Below are positions 1-14,874 of a DNA stretch of 64,000 nucleotides, one piece after another (the first letter of the stretch is position 1; each line of letters starts with the position of its first letter). The stretch comes from Sympetrum striolatum (taxonomy: Eukaryota > Arthropoda > Insecta > Odonata > Libellulidae), in NCBI GenBank assembly GCA_947579665.1, contig OX388341.1, positions 806,001 to 870,000 on the forward strand, read 5' to 3'. A program made the translations under genes and the position numbers. The notes beneath the pieces were generated by a model. It was given only the letters and a program-made list of their open reading frames with translations. It ran no database searches and had not been told where the DNA came from.

Positions 1-3000
1 AACTGTCATTGCTGTTAATTGAGATTGAGTTGGCTATAGTTATCAAAAATAGAATATAATCACTTACGATTCTTTCTCTCTTCCTGTCCATCATTAAGTC
101 GAATCATCTGCAATACAATGGAGTCTGTGGTGAAGCTGCGGTGCATAGAAAGATTTGGAGAGCTAGGAAGCGGAAGATGCCTAATAAATTGAGTATTGAA
201 GTAAACAATGCGTATTTAGTTTAACTGTCATTGCTGTTAATTGAGATTAAGTTAATTATTGTTATCTAAAATAGAATACAATCTCTTACGATTCTTTTTC
301 TCTTCCTGGCCATCATTAAGTCGAATCATCTGCAATACAATGGAGTCTGTGGTGAAGCTGCGGTGCTTAGAAAGATTAGGAGAGCCAGGAAGCGGAGGAT
401 GCCTAATAAATTGAGTATTAAAGCAAACAATGCGTATTTAGTTTAACTGTCATTGCTGTTAATTGAGATTAAGTTAGCTATTGTTATCAAAAATAGAATA
501 CAATCTCTTACGATTCTTTTTCTCTTCCTGGCCATCATTAAGTCGAATCATCTTTAATACAATGGAGTAACTGGTTATGCTGCGGTGCTTAGAAAGATTA
601 GGAGAGCCATGAAGCGGAGGATGCCTAATAAATTGAGTAATAAAGCAAACAATGCGTATTTAGTTTAACTGTCATTGCTGTTAATTGAGATTAAGTTAGC
701 TATTGTTATCAAAAATAGAATACAATCTCTTACGATTCTTTTTCTCTTCCTGGCCATCATTAAGTCGAATCATCTGCAATACAATGGAGTCACTGGTGAT
801 GCTGCGGTGCTTAGAAGGATTAGGAGAGCCAGGAAGCGGAGGATGCCTAATAAATTGAGTATTAAAGCAAACAATGCGTATTTAGTTTAACTGTCATTGC
901 TGTTAATTGAGATTAAGTTAGCTATTGTTATCAAAAATAGAATACAATCTCTTACGATTCTTTTTCTCTTCCTGGCCATCATTAAGTCGAATCATCTTTA
1001 ATACAATGGAGTAACTGGTTATGCTGCGGTGCTTAGAAAAATTAGGAGAGCCATGAAGCGGAGGATGCCTAATAAATTGAGTAATAAAGCAAACAATGCG
1101 TATTTATTTTAACTGTCATTGCTGTTAATTGAGATTAAGTTAGCTATTGTTATCAAAAATAGAATACAATCACTTACGATTCTTTCTCTCTTCCTGTCCA
1201 TCATTACGTCGAATCATCTGCAATACAATGGAGTCTGTGGTGAAGCTGCGGAGCTTAGAAAGATTAGGAGAGCCAGGAAGCGGAGGATGCCTAATAAATT
1301 GAGTGTTGAAGTAAACAATGCGTATTTAGTTGAACTGTCCTTGCTGATAGTTGAGATTAAGTTAGCTATTGTTTTCAAAAATAGAATACAATCACTTACG
1401 ATTGTTTCTCTCTTCCTGTCCATCATTACGTCGAATCATCTGCAATACAATGGAGTCTGTGGTGAAGCTGCGGTGCTAAGAAAGATTAGGAGAGCCAGGA
1501 AGCGGAGGATGCATAATAAATTGAGTATTGAAGTAAACAATGCATATTTAGTTTAACTGTCATTGCTGTTAATCGAGATTAAGTTAATTATTGTTATCAA
1601 AAATAGAATACAATCACTTACGATTCTTTCTCTCTTCCTTTCCATCATTAAGTCGAATCATCTGCAATACAATGGAGTCTGTGGTGAAGCTGTGGTGCTT
1701 AGAAAGATTAGGAGAGCCAGGAAGAGGAGGGTACCTAATAAATTGAGTATTAAAGTAAACAATGCGTATTTAGTTTAACCGTCATTGGTGTTAATTGAGA
1801 TTAAGTTCGCTATTGTTATCAAAAATAGAATACAATCACTTACGATTCTTTCTCTCTTCCTTTCCATCATTAAGTCGAATCATCTGCAATACAATGGAGT
1901 CTGTGGTGAAGCTGCGGTGCTTAGAAAGATTTGGAGAGCCAGGAAGCGGAGGATGCCTAATAAACTGAGTATTAAAGTAAACAATGCGTATTTAGTTTAA
2001 CTGTCATTGCTGTTAATTGAGATTTAGTTGGCTATTGTTATCAAAAATAGAATACAATCACTTACGATTCTTTCTCTCTTCCTGTCCATCATTAAGTCGA
2101 ATCATCTGCAATACAATGGAGTCTGTGGTGAAGCTGCGGTGCATAGAAAGATTTGGAGAGCTAGGAAGCGGAAGATGCCTAATAAATTGAGTATTGAAGT
2201 AAACAATGCGTATTCAGTTTAACTGTCATTGCTGTTCATTGAGATTAAGTTAGCTATTGTTTTCAAAAATAGAATACAATAACTTACGATTCTTTCACTC
2301 TTCCTGTCCATCATTACGTCGAATCATCTGCAATACAATGGAGTCTGTGGTGAAGCTGCGGTGCTTAGAAAGATTTGGAGAGCCAGGAAGCGGAGGATGC
2401 CTAATAAATTAAATATTGAAGTAAACAATGCGTATTTAGTTTAACTGTCATTGCTGTTAATTGAGATTAAGTAAACTATTGTTTTCAAAAATAGAATACA
2501 ATCACTTCTGATTCTTTCTCTCTTCCTGTCCATCATTAAGTCGAATCATCTTTAATACAATGGAGTCACTGGTGATGCTGCGGTGCTTAGAAAGATTAGG
2601 AGAGCCAGGAAGCGGAGGATGCCTAATAAATTGAGTAATAAAGCAAACAATGCGTATTTATTTTAACTGTCATTGCTGTTAATTGAGATTAAGTTAGCTA
2701 TTGTTATCAAAAATAGAATACAATCACTTACGATTCTTTCTCTCTTCCTGTCCATCATTTAGTCGAATCATCTGCAATACAATGGAGTCGGTGGTGAAGC
2801 TGCGGTGCTAAGAAAGATTAGGAGAGCCAGGAAGCGGAGGATGCCTAATAAATTAGGTGTTGAAGTAAACAATGCGTATTTAGTTGAACTGTCATTGCTG
2901 TTAGTTGAGATTAAGTTAACTAATGTTTTCAAAAATAGAATACAATAACTTACGATTCTTTCTCTCTTCCTGTCCATCATTACGTCGAATCATCTGCAAT

Positions 3001-6000
3001 ACAATGGAGTCTGTGGTGAAGCTGCGGTGCTTAGAAAGATTAGGAGAGCCAGGAAGCGGAGGATGCCTAATAAATTGAGTGTTGAAGTAAACAATGCGTA
3101 TTTAGTTGAACTGTCCTTGCTGATAGTTGAGATTAAGTTAACTATTGTTTTCAAAAATAGAATACAATCACTTACGATTGTTTCTCTCTTCCTGTCCATC
3201 ATTACGTCGAATCATCTGCAATACAATGGAGTCTGTGGTGAAGCTGCGGTGCTAAGAAAGATTAGGAGAGCCAGGAAGCGGAGGATGCATAATAAATTGA
3301 GTATTGAAGTAAACAATGCATATTTAGTTTAACTGTCATTGCTGTTAATCGAGATTAAGTTAATTATTGTTATCAAAAATAGAATACAATCACTTACGAT
3401 TCTTTCTCTCTTCCTTTCCATCATTAAGTCGAATCATCTGCAATACAATGGAGTCTGTGGTGAAGCTGCGGTGCTTAGAAAGATTTGGAGAGCCAGGAAG
3501 CGGAGGATGCCTAATAAATTGAGTATTAAAGTAAACAATGCGTATTTAGTTTAACCGTCATTGGTGTTAATTGAGATTAAGTTCGCTATTGTTATCAAAA
3601 ATAGAATACAATCACTTACGATTCTTTCTCTCTTCCTTTCCATCATTAAGTCGAATCATCTGCAATACAATGGAGTCTGTGGTGAAGCTGCGGTGCTTAG
3701 AAAGATTTGGAGAGCCAGGAAGCGGAGGATGCCTTATAAATTGAGTATTAAAGTAAACAATGCGTATTCAGTTTAACTGTCATTGCTGTTCATTGAGATT
3801 AAGTTAGCTAATGTTATCAAAAAAAGAATACAATCACTTACAATTCTTTCTCTCTTCCTTTCCATCATTAAGTCGAATCATCTTTAATACAATGGAGTCA
3901 CTGGTGATGCTGCGGTGCTTAGAAAGATTAGGAGAGCCAGGAAGCGCAGGATGCCTAATAAATTGAGTATTAAAGTATACAATGCGTATCTAGTTTAACT
4001 GTCATTGCTGTTAATTGAGATTAAGTTAGCTATTGCTATCAAAAATAGAATACAATCTCTTACGATTCTTTCTCTCTTCCTGTCCATCATTATGTCGAAT
4101 CATCTGCAATACAATGGAGTATGTGGTGAAGCTGCGGTGCATAGAAAGATTTGGAGAGCAAGGAAGCGGAAGATGCCTAATAAATTGAGTATTGAAGTAA
4201 ACAATGCGTATTTAGTTTAACTGTCATTGCTGTTAATTGAGATTGAGTTGGCTATTGTTATCAAAAATAGAATACAATCACTTACGATTCTTTCTCTCTT
4301 CCTTTCCATCATTAAGTCGAATCATCTGCAATACAATGGAGTATGTGGTGAAGCTGCGGTGCTTAGAAAGATTTGGAGAGCCAGGAAGCGGAGGATGCCT
4401 AATAAACTGAGTATTAAAGTAAACAATGCGTATCTAGTTTAACTGTCATTGCTGTTAATTGAGATTAAGTTCGCTATTGTTATCAAAAATAGAATACAAT
4501 CACTTACGATTCTTTCTCTCTTCCTTTCCATCATTATGTCGAATCATCTGCAATACAATGGAGTATGTGGTGAAGCTGCGGTGCATAGAAAGATTTGGAG
4601 AGCAAGGAAGCGGAAGATGCCTAATAAATTGAGTATTGAAGTAAACAATGCGTATTTAGTTTAACTGTCATTGCTGTTAATTGAGATTGAGTTGGCTATT
4701 GTTATCAAAAATAGAATACAATCACATACGATTCTTTCTCTCTTCCTTTCCATCATTAAGTCGAATCATCTGCAATACAATGGAGTATGTGGTGAAGCTG
4801 CGGTGCTTAGAAAGATTTGGAGAGCCAGGAAGCGCAGGATGCCTAATAAATTGAGTATTAAAGTATACAATGCGTATCTAGTTTAACTGTCATTGCTGTT
4901 AATTGAGATTAAGTTCGCTATTGTTATCAAAAATAGAATACAATCACTTACGATTCTTTCTCTCTTCCTGTCCATCATTATGTCGAATCATCTGCAATAC
5001 AATGGAGTATGTGGTGAAGCTGCGGTGCATAGAAAGATTTGGAGAGCAAGGAAGCGGAAGATGCCTAATAAATTGAGTATTGAAGTAAACAATGCGTATT
5101 TAGTTTAACTGTCATTGCTGTTAATTGAGATTGAGTTGGCTATTGTTATCAAAAATAGAATACAATCACTTACGATTCTTTCTCTCTTCCTTTCCATCAT
5201 TAAGTCGAATCATCTGCAATACAATGGAGTATGTGGTGAAGCTGCGGTGCTTAGAAAGATTTGGAGAGCCAGGAAGCGGAGGATGCCTAATAAACTGAGT
5301 ATTAAAGTAAACAATGCGTATTTAGTTTAACCGTCATTGGTGTTAATTGAGATTAAGTTCGCTATTGTTATCAAAAATAGAATACAATCACTTACGATTC
5401 TTTCTCTCTTCCTTTCCATCATTAAGTCGAATCATCTGCAATACAATGGAGTCTGTGGTGAAGCTGCGGTGCTTAGAAAGATTTGGAGAGCCAGGAAGCG
5501 GAGGATGCCTAATAAATTGAGTATTAAAGTAAACAATGCGTATTTAGTTTAACCGTCATTGGTGTTAATTGAGATTAAGTTCGCTATTGTTATCAAAAAT
5601 AGAATACAATCACTTACGATTCTTTCTCTCTTCCTTTCCATCATTAAGTCGAATCATCTGCAATACAATGGAGTCTGTGGTGAAGCTGCGGTGCTTAGAA
5701 AGATTTGGAGAGCCAGGAAGCGGAGGATGCCTAATAAATTGAGTATTAAAGTAAACAATGCGTATTTAGTTTAACCGTCATTGGTGTTAATTGAGATTAA
5801 GTTCGCTATTGTTATCAAAAATAGAATACAATCACTTACGATTCTTTCTCTCTTCCTTTCCATCATTAAGTCGAATCATCTGCAATACAATGGAGTCTGT
5901 GGTGAAGCTGCGGTGCTTAGAAAGATTTGGAGAGCCAGGAAGCGGAGAATGCCTAATAAACTGAGTATTAAAGTAAACAATGCGTATTTAGTTTAACCGT

Positions 6001-8880
6001 CATTGGTGTTAATTGAGATTAAGTTCGCTATTGTTATCAAAAATAGAATACAATCACTTACGATTCTTTCTCTCTTCCTTTCCATCATTAAGTCGAATCA
6101 TCTGCAATACAATGGAGTCTGTGGTGAAGCTGCGGTGCTTAGAAAGATTTGGAGAGCCAGGAAGCGGAGGATGCCTAATAAATTGAGTATTAAAGTAAAC
6201 AATGCGTATTTAGTTTAACCGTCATTGGTGTTAATTGAGATTAAGTTCGCTATTGTTATCAAAAATAGAATACAATCACTTACGATTCTTTCTCTCTTCC
6301 TGTCCATCATTATGTCGAATCATCTGCAATACAATGGAGTATGTGGTGAAGCTGCGGTGCATAGAAAGATTTGGAGAGCAAGGAAGCGGAAGATGCCTAA
6401 TAAATTGAGTATTGAAGTAAACAATGCGTATTTAGTTTAACTGTCATTGCTGTTAATTGAGATTGAGTTGGCTATTGTTATCAAAAATAGAATACAATCA
6501 CTTACGATTCTTTCTCTCTTCCTGTCCATCATTAAGTCGAATCATCTGCAATACAATGGAGTCTGTGGTGAAGCTGCGGTGCTTAGAAGGATTTGGAGAG
6601 CCAGGAATCGGAGGATGCATAAGAAATTGAGTATTAAAGTAAACAATGCGTATTCAGTTTAACTGTCATTGCTGTTAATTGAGATTAAGTTAGCTATTGT
6701 TATCAAAAATAGAATACAATCACTTAAGATTCTTTTTCTCTTCCTGTCCATCATTAAGTCGAATCATCTGCAATACAATGGAGTCACTGGTGATGCTGCG
6801 GTGCTTAGAAAGATTAGGAGAGCCAGGAAGCGCAGGATGCCTAATAAATTGAGTATTAAAGTAAACAATGCGTATTCAGTTTAACTGTCATTGCTGTTCA
6901 TTGAGATTAAGTTAGCTATTGTTATCAAAAAAAGAATACAATCACTTACGATTCTTTCTCTCTTCCTTTCCATCATTAAGTCGAATCATCTTTAATACAA
7001 TGGAGTCACTGGTGATGCTGCGGTGCTTAGAAAGATTAGGAGAGCCAGGAAGCGCAGGATGCCTAATAAATTGAGTATTAAAGTAAACAATGCGTATTTA
7101 GTTTAACTGTCATTGCTGTTAATTGAGATTAAGTTAGCTATTGCTATCAAAAATAGAATACAATCTCTTACGATTCTTTTTCTCTTCCTGTCCATCATTA
7201 AGTCGAATCATCTGCAATACAATGGAGTCTGTGTTGAAGCTGCGGTGCTTAGAAAGATTTGTAGAGCCAGGAAGCGGAGGATGCCTTATAAATTGAGTAT
7301 TAAAGTAAACAATGCGTATTCAGTTTAACTGTCATTGCTGTTCATTGAGATTAAGTTAGCTAATGTTATCAAAAAAAGAATACAATCACTTACAATTCTT
7401 TCTCTCTTCCTTTCCATCATTAAGTCGAATCATCTTTAATACAATGGAGTCACTGGTGATGCTGCGGTGCTTAGAAAGATTAGGAGAGCCAGGAAGCGCA
7501 GGATGCCTAATAAATTGAGTATTAAAGTATACAATGCGTATCTAGTTTAACTGTCATTGCTGTTAATTGAGATTAAGTTAGCTATTGCTATCAAAAATAG
7601 AATACAATCTCTTACGATTCTTTTTCTCTTCCTGGCCATCATTAAGTCGAATCATCTTTAATACAATGGAGTCACTGGTGATGCTGCGGTGCTTAGAAAG
7701 ATTAGGAGAGCCATGAAGCGGAGGATGCCTAATAAATTGAGTAATAAAGCAAACAATGCGTATTTAAATTAACTGTCATTGCTGTTAATTGAGATTAAGT
7801 TAGCTATTGTTATCAAAATTAGAATACAATCTCTTACGATTCTTTTTCTCTTCCTGGCCATCATTAAGTCGAATCATCTTTAATACAATGGAGTCACTGG
7901 TGATGCTGCGGTGCTTATAAAGATTAGGAGAGCCATGAAGCGGAGGATGCCTAATAAATTGAGTAATAAAGCAAACAATGCGTATTTAAATTAACTGTCA
8001 TTGCTGTTAATTGAGATTAAGTTAGCTATTGTTATCAAAATTAGAATACAATCTCTTACGATTCTTTTTCTCTTCCTGGCCATCATTAAGTCGAATCATC
8101 TTTAATACAATGGAGTCACTGGTGATGCTGCGGTGCTTAGAAAGATTAGGAGAGCCATGAAGCGGAGGATGCCTAATAAATTGAGTAATAAAGCAAACAA
8201 TGCGTATTTAAATTAACTGTCATTGCTGTTAATTGAGATTAAGTTAGCTATTGTTATCAAAATTAGAATACAATCTCTTACGATTCTTTTTCTCTTCCTG
8301 GCCATCATTAAGTCGAATCATCTGCAATACAATGGAGTCACTGGTGATGCTGCGGTGCTAAGAAAGATTAGGAGAGCCAGGAAGCAGAGGATGCCTAATA
8401 AATTGAGTGTTGAAGTAAACAATGCGTATTTAGTTGAACTGTCATTACTTTTAATGGAGATTAAGTTAACTATTGCTTTCAAAAATAGAATACAATCACT
8501 TACGATTCTTTCTCTCTTCCTGTACATCATTTAGTCGAATCATCTGCAATACAATGGAGTCTGTGGTGAAGCTGCGGTGCTTAGAAAGATTTGGAGAGCC
8601 AGGAAGCGGAGGATGCCTAATAAACTGAGTATTAAAGTAAACAATGCGTATTTAGTTTAACTGTCATTGCTGTTAATTGAGATTGAGTTGGCTATTGTTA
8701 TCAAAAATAGAATACAATCACTTACGATTCTTTCTCTCTTCCTGTCCATCATTAAGTCGAATCATCTGCAATACAATGGAGTCTGTGGTGAAGCTGCGGT
8801 GCATAGAAAGATTTGGAGAGCTAGGAAGCGGAAGATGCCTAATAAATTGAGTATTGAAGTAAACAATGCGTATTTAGTTT
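1..8880. repeat. Higher-order repeat copy 1 (40 monomers)
   Basis: The sequence from 1 recurs almost base for base from 8881 and again from 14875, so 8880 bp (40 x 222) behaves as one higher-order unit. Monomers inside the unit differ visibly from each other while the same monomer in different copies is almost identical. Internal history is visible: positions 1119-1556 recur 1776 bp (8 monomers) later at 2895-3332; an alternating two-monomer pattern fills 3997-5328; four near-identical monomers fill 5329-6216. The left boundary is only the window edge, so the phase of the unit is arbitrary. Confidence 0.85.
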
Positions 8881-11800
8881 AACTGTCATTGCTGTTAATT
8901 GAGATTGAGTTGGCTATAGTTATCAAAAATAGAATATAATCACTTACGATTCTTTCTCTCTTCCTGTCCATCATTAAGTCGAATCATCTGCAATACAATG
9001 GAGTCTGTGGTGAAGCTGCGGTGCATAGAAAGATTTGGAGAGCTAGGAAGCGGAAGATGCCTAATAAATTGAGTATTGAAGTAAACAATGCGTATTTAGT
9101 TTAACTGTCATTGCTGTTAATTGAGATTAAGTTAATTATTGTTATCTAAAATAGAATACAATCTCTTACGATTCTTTTTCTCTTCCTGGCCATCATTAAG
9201 TCGAATCATCTGCAATACAATGGAGTCTGTGGTGAAGCTGCGGTGCTTAGAAAGATTAGGAGAGCCAGGAAGCGGAGGATGCCTAATAAATTGAGTATTA
9301 AAGCAAACAATGCGTATTTAGTTTAACTGTCATTGCTGTTAATTGAGATTAAGTTAGCTATTGTTATCAAAAATAGAATACAATCTCTTACGATTCTTTT
9401 TCTCTTCCTGGCCATCATTAAGTCGAATCATCTTTAATACAATGGAGTAACTGGTTATGCTGCGGTGCTTAGAAAGATTAGGAGAGCCATGAAGCGGAGG
9501 ATGCCTAATAAATTGAGTAATAAAGCAAACAATGCGTATTTAGTTTAACTGTCATTGCTGTTAATTGAGATTAAGTTAGCTATTGTTATCAAAAATAGAA
9601 TACAATCTCTTACGATTCTTTTTCTCTTCCTGGCCATCATTAAGTCGAATCATCTGCAATACAATGGAGTCACTGGTGATGCTGCGGTGCTTAGAAGGAT
9701 TAGGAGAGCCAGGAAGCGGAGGATGCCTAATAAATTGAGTATTAAAGCAAACAATGCGTATTTAGTTTAACTGTCATTGCTGTTAATTGAGATTAAGTTA
9801 GCTATTGTTATCAAAAATAGAATACAATCACTTACAATTCTTTCTCTCTTCCTTTCCATCATTAAGTCGAATCATCTTTAATACAATGGAGTCACTGGTG
9901 ATGCTGCGGTGCTTAGAAAGATTAGGAGAGCCAGGAAGCGCAGGATGCCTAATAAATTGAGTATTAAAGTATACAATGCGTATCTAGTTTAACTGTCATT
10001 GCTGTTAATTGAGATTAAGTTAGCTATTGCTATCAAAAATAGAATACAATCTCTTACGATTCTTTCTCTCTTCCTGTCCATCATTATGTCGAATCATCTG
10101 CAATACAATGGAGTATGTGGTGAAGCTGCGGTGCATAGAAAGATTTGGAGAGCAAGGAAGCGGAAGATGCCTAATAAATTGAGTATTGAAGTAAACAATG
10201 CGTATTTAGTTTAACTGTCATTGCTGTTAATTGAGATTGAGTTGGCTATTGTTATCAAAAATAGAATACAATCACTTACGATTCTTTCTCTCTTCCTTTC
10301 CATCATTAAGTCGAATCATCTGCAATACAATGGAGTATGTGGTGAAGCTGCGGTGCTTAGAAAGATTTGGAGAGCCAGGAAGCGGAGGATGCCTAATAAA
10401 CTGAGTATTAAAGTAAACAATGCGTATCTAGTTTAACTGTCATTGCTGTTAATTGAGATTAAGTTCGCTATTGTTATCAAAAATAGAATACAATCACTTA
10501 CGATTCTTTCTCTCTTCCTTTCCATCATTATGTCGAATCATCTGCAATACAATGGAGTATGTGGTGAAGCTGCGGTGCATAGAAAGATTTGGAGAGCAAG
10601 GAAGCGGAAGATGCCTAATAAATTGAGTATTGAAGTAAACAATGCGTATTTAGTTTAACTGTCATTGCTGTTAATTGAGATTGAGTTGGCTATTGTTATC
10701 AAAAATAGAATACAATCACATACGATTCTTTCTCTCTTCCTTTCCATCATTAAGTCGAATCATCTGCAATACAATGGAGTATGTGGTGAAGCTGCGGTGC
10801 TTAGAAAGATTTGGAGAGCCAGGAAGCGCAGGATGCCTAATAAATTGAGTATTAAAGTATACAATGCGTATCTAGTTTAACTGTCATTGCTGTTAATTGA
10901 GATTAAGTTCGCTATTGTTATCAAAAATAGAATACAATCACTTACGATTCTTTCTCTCTTCCTGTCCATCATTATGTCGAATCATCTGCAATACAATGGA
11001 GTATGTGGTGAAGCTGCGGTGCATAGAAAGATTTGGAGAGCAAGGAAGCGGAAGATGCCTAATAAATTGAGTATTGAAGTAAACAATGCGTATTTAGTTT
11101 AACTGTCATTGCTGTTAATTGAGATTGAGTTGGCTATTGTTATCAAAAATAGAATACAATCACTTACGATTCTTTCTCTCTTCCTTTCCATCATTAAGTC
11201 GAATCATCTGCAATACAATGGAGTATGTGGTGAAGCTGCGGTGCTTAGAAAGATTTGGAGAGCCAGGAAGCGGAGGATGCCTAATAAACTGAGTATTAAA
11301 GTAAACAATGCGTATTTAGTTTAACCGTCATTGGTGTTAATTGAGATTAAGTTCGCTATTGTTATCAAAAATAGAATACAATCACTTACTATTCTTTCTC
11401 TCTTCCTTTCCATCATTAAGTCGAATCATCTGCAATACAATGGAGTCTGTGGTGAAGCTGCGGTGCTTAGAAAGATTTGGAGAGCCAGGAAGCGGAGGAT
11501 GCCTAATAAATTGAGTATTAAAGTAAACAATGCGTATTTAGTTTAACCGTCATTGGTGTTAATTGAGATTAAGTTCGCTATTGTTATCAAAAATAGAATA
11601 CAATCACTTACGATTCTTTCTCTCTTCCTTTCCATCATTAAGTCGAATCATCTGCAATACAATGGAGTCTGTGGTGAAGCTGCGGTGCTTAGAAAGATTT
11701 GGAGAGCCAGGAAGCGGAGGATGCCTAATAAATTGAGTATTAAAGTAAACAATGCGTATTTAGTTTAACCGTCATTGGTGTTAATTGAGATTAAGTTCGC

Positions 11801-14800
11801 TATTGTTATCAAAAATAGAATACAATCACTTACGATTCTTTCTCTCTTCCTTTCCATCATTAAGTCGAATCATCTGCAATACAATGGAGTCTGTGGTGAA
11901 GCTGCGGTGCTTAGAAAGATTTGGAGAGCCAGGAAGCGGAGAATGCCTAATAAACTGAGTATTAAAGTAAACAATGCGTATTTAGTTTAACCGTCATTGG
12001 TGTTAATTGAGATTAAGTTCGCTATTGTTATCAAAAATAGAATACAATCACTTACGATTCTTTCTCTCTTCCTTTCCATCATTAAGTCGAATCATCTGCA
12101 ATACAATGGAGTCTGTGGTGAAGCTGCGGTGCTTAGAAAGATTTGGAGAGCCAGGAAGCGGAGGATGCCTAATAAATTGAGTATTAAAGTAAACAATGCG
12201 TATTTAGTTTAACCGTCATTGGTGTTAATTGAGATTAAGTTCGCTATTGTTATCAAAAATAGAATACAATCACTTACGATTCTTTCTCTCTTCCTGTCCA
12301 TCATTATGTCGAATCATCTGCAATACAATGGAGTATGTGGTGAAGCTGCGGTGCATAGAAAGATTTGGAGAGCAAGGAAGCGGAAGATGCCTAATAAATT
12401 GAGTATTGAAGTAAACAATGCGTATTTAGTTTAACTGTCATTGCTGTTAATTGAGATTGAGTTGGCTATTGTTATCAAAAATAGAATACAATCACTTACG
12501 ATTCTTTCTCTCTTCCTGTCCATCATTAAGTCGAATCATCTGCAATACAATGGAGTCTGTGGTGAAGCTGCGGTGCTTAGAAGGATTTGGAGAGCCAGGA
12601 ATCGGAGGATGCATAAGAAATTGAGTATTAAAGTAAACAATGCGTATTCAGTTTAACTGTCATTGCTGTTAATTGAGATTAAGTTAGCTATTGTTATCAA
12701 AAATAGAATACAATCACTTAAGATTCTTTTTCTCTTCCTGTCCATCATTAAGTCGAATCATCTGCAATACAATGGAGTCACTGGTGATGCTGCGGTGCTT
12801 AGAAAGATTAGGAGAGCCAGGAAGCGCAGGATGCCTAATAAATTGAGTATTAAAGTAAACAATGCGTATTCAGTTTAACTGTCATTGCTGTTCATTGAGA
12901 TTAAGTTAGCTATTGTTATCAAAAAAAGAATACAATCACTTACGATTCTTTCTCTCTTCCTTTCCATCATTAAGTCGAATCATCTTTAATACAATGGAGT
13001 CACTGGTGATGCTGCGGTGCTTAGAAAGATTAGGAGAGCCAGGAAGCGCAGGATGCCTAATAAATTGAGTATTAAAGTAAACAATGCGTATTTAGTTTAA
13101 CTGTCATTGCTGTTAATTGAGATTAAGTTAGCTATTGCTATCAAAAATAGAATACAATCTCTTACGATTCTTTTTCTCTTCCTGTCCATCATTAAGTCGA
13201 ATCATCTGCAATACAATGGAGTCTGTGTTGAAGCTGCGGTGCTTAGAAAGATTTGTAGAGCCAGGAAGCGGAGGATGCCTTATAAATTGAGTATTAAAGT
13301 AAACAATGCGTATTCAGTTTAACTGTCATTGCTGTTCATTGAGATTAAGTTAGCTAATGTTATCAAAAAAAGAATACAATCACTTACAATTCTTTCTCTC
13401 TTCCTTTCCATCATTAAGTCGAATCATCTTTAATACAATGGAGTCACTGGTGATGCTGCGGTGCTTAGAAAGATTAGGAGAGCCAGGAAGCGCAGGATGC
13501 CTAATAAATTGAGTATTAAAGTATACAATGCGTATCTAGTTTAACTGTCATTGCTGTTAATTGAGATTAAGTTAGCTATTGCTATCAAAAATAGAATACA
13601 ATCTCTTACGATTCTTTTTCTCTTCCTGGCCATCATTAAGTCGAATCATCTTTAATACAATGGAGTCACTGGTGATGCTGCGGTGCTTAGAAAGATTAGG
13701 AGAGCCATGAAGCGGAGGATGCCTAATAAATTGAGTAATAAAGCAAACAATGCGTATTTAAATTAACTGTCATTGCTGTTAATTGAGATTAAGTTAGCTA
13801 TTGTTATCAAAATTAGAATACAATCTCTTACGATTCTTTTTCTCTTCCTGGCCATCATTAAGTCGAATCATCTTTAATACAATGGAGTCACTGGTGATGC
13901 TGCGGTGCTTATAAAGATTAGGAGAGCCATGAAGCGGAGGATGCCTAATAAATTGAGTAATAAAGCAAACAATGCGTATTTAAATTAACTGTCATTGCTG
14001 TTAATTGAGATTAAGTTAGCTATTGTTATCAAAATTAGAATACAATCTCTTACGATTCTTTTTCTCTTCCTGGCCATCATTAAGTCGAATCATCTTTAAT
14101 ACAATGGAGTCACTGGTGATGCTGCGGTGCTTAGAAAGATTAGGAGAGCCATGAAGCGGAGGATGCCTAATAAATTGAGTAATAAAGCAAACAATGCGTA
14201 TTTAAATTAACTGTCATTGCTGTTAATTGAGATTAAGTTAGCTATTGTTATCAAAATTAGAATACAATCTCTTACGATTCTTTTTCTCTTCCTGGCCATC
14301 ATTAAGTCGAATCATCTGCAATACAATGGAGTCACTGGTGATGCTGCGGTGCTAAGAAAGATTAGGAGAGCCAGGAAGCAGAGGATGCCTAATAAATTGA
14401 GTGTTGAAGTAAACAATGCGTATTTAGTTGAACTGTCATTACTTTTAATGGAGATTAAGTTAACTATTGCTTTCAAAAATAGAATACAATCACTTACGAT
14501 TCTTTCTCTCTTCCTGTACATCATTTAGTCGAATCATCTGCAATACAATGGAGTCTGTGGTGAAGCTGCGGTGCTTAGAAAGATTTGGAGAGCCAGGAAG
14601 CGGAGGATGCCTAATAAACTGAGTATTAAAGTAAACAATGCGTATTTAGTTTAACTGTCATTGCTGTTAATTGAGATTGAGTTGGCTATTGTTATCAAAA
14701 ATAGAATACAATCACTTACGATTCTTTCTCTCTTCCTGTCCATCATTAAGTCGAATCATCTGCAATACAATGGAGTCTGTGGTGAAGCTGCGGTGCATAG

Positions 14801-14874
14801 AAAGATTTGGAGAGCTAGGAAGCGGAAGATGCCTAATAAATTGAGTATTGAAGTAAACAATGCGTATTTAGTTT
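8881..14874. repeat. Higher-order repeat copy 2 (27 monomers, 13 deleted)
   Basis: This copy starts like copy 1 but jumps from the equivalent of copy-1 monomer 889 to copy-1 monomer 3775. It therefore lacks 2886 bp, exactly 13 monomers. The junction lies inside the monomer at about 9819-9829. Copies 1 and 2 share a private variant (CACATACG near 4732 and 10726) where copy 3 has CACTTACG, which suggests copies 1 and 2 are closest relatives. Confidence 0.85.

Noticed and set aside
60..120. CENP-B box in the satellite monomer
   Set aside because: The best minus-strand match (TTCGACTTAATGATG) keeps TTCG and the central A but not the CGGG half, about 6 of 9 essential bases.
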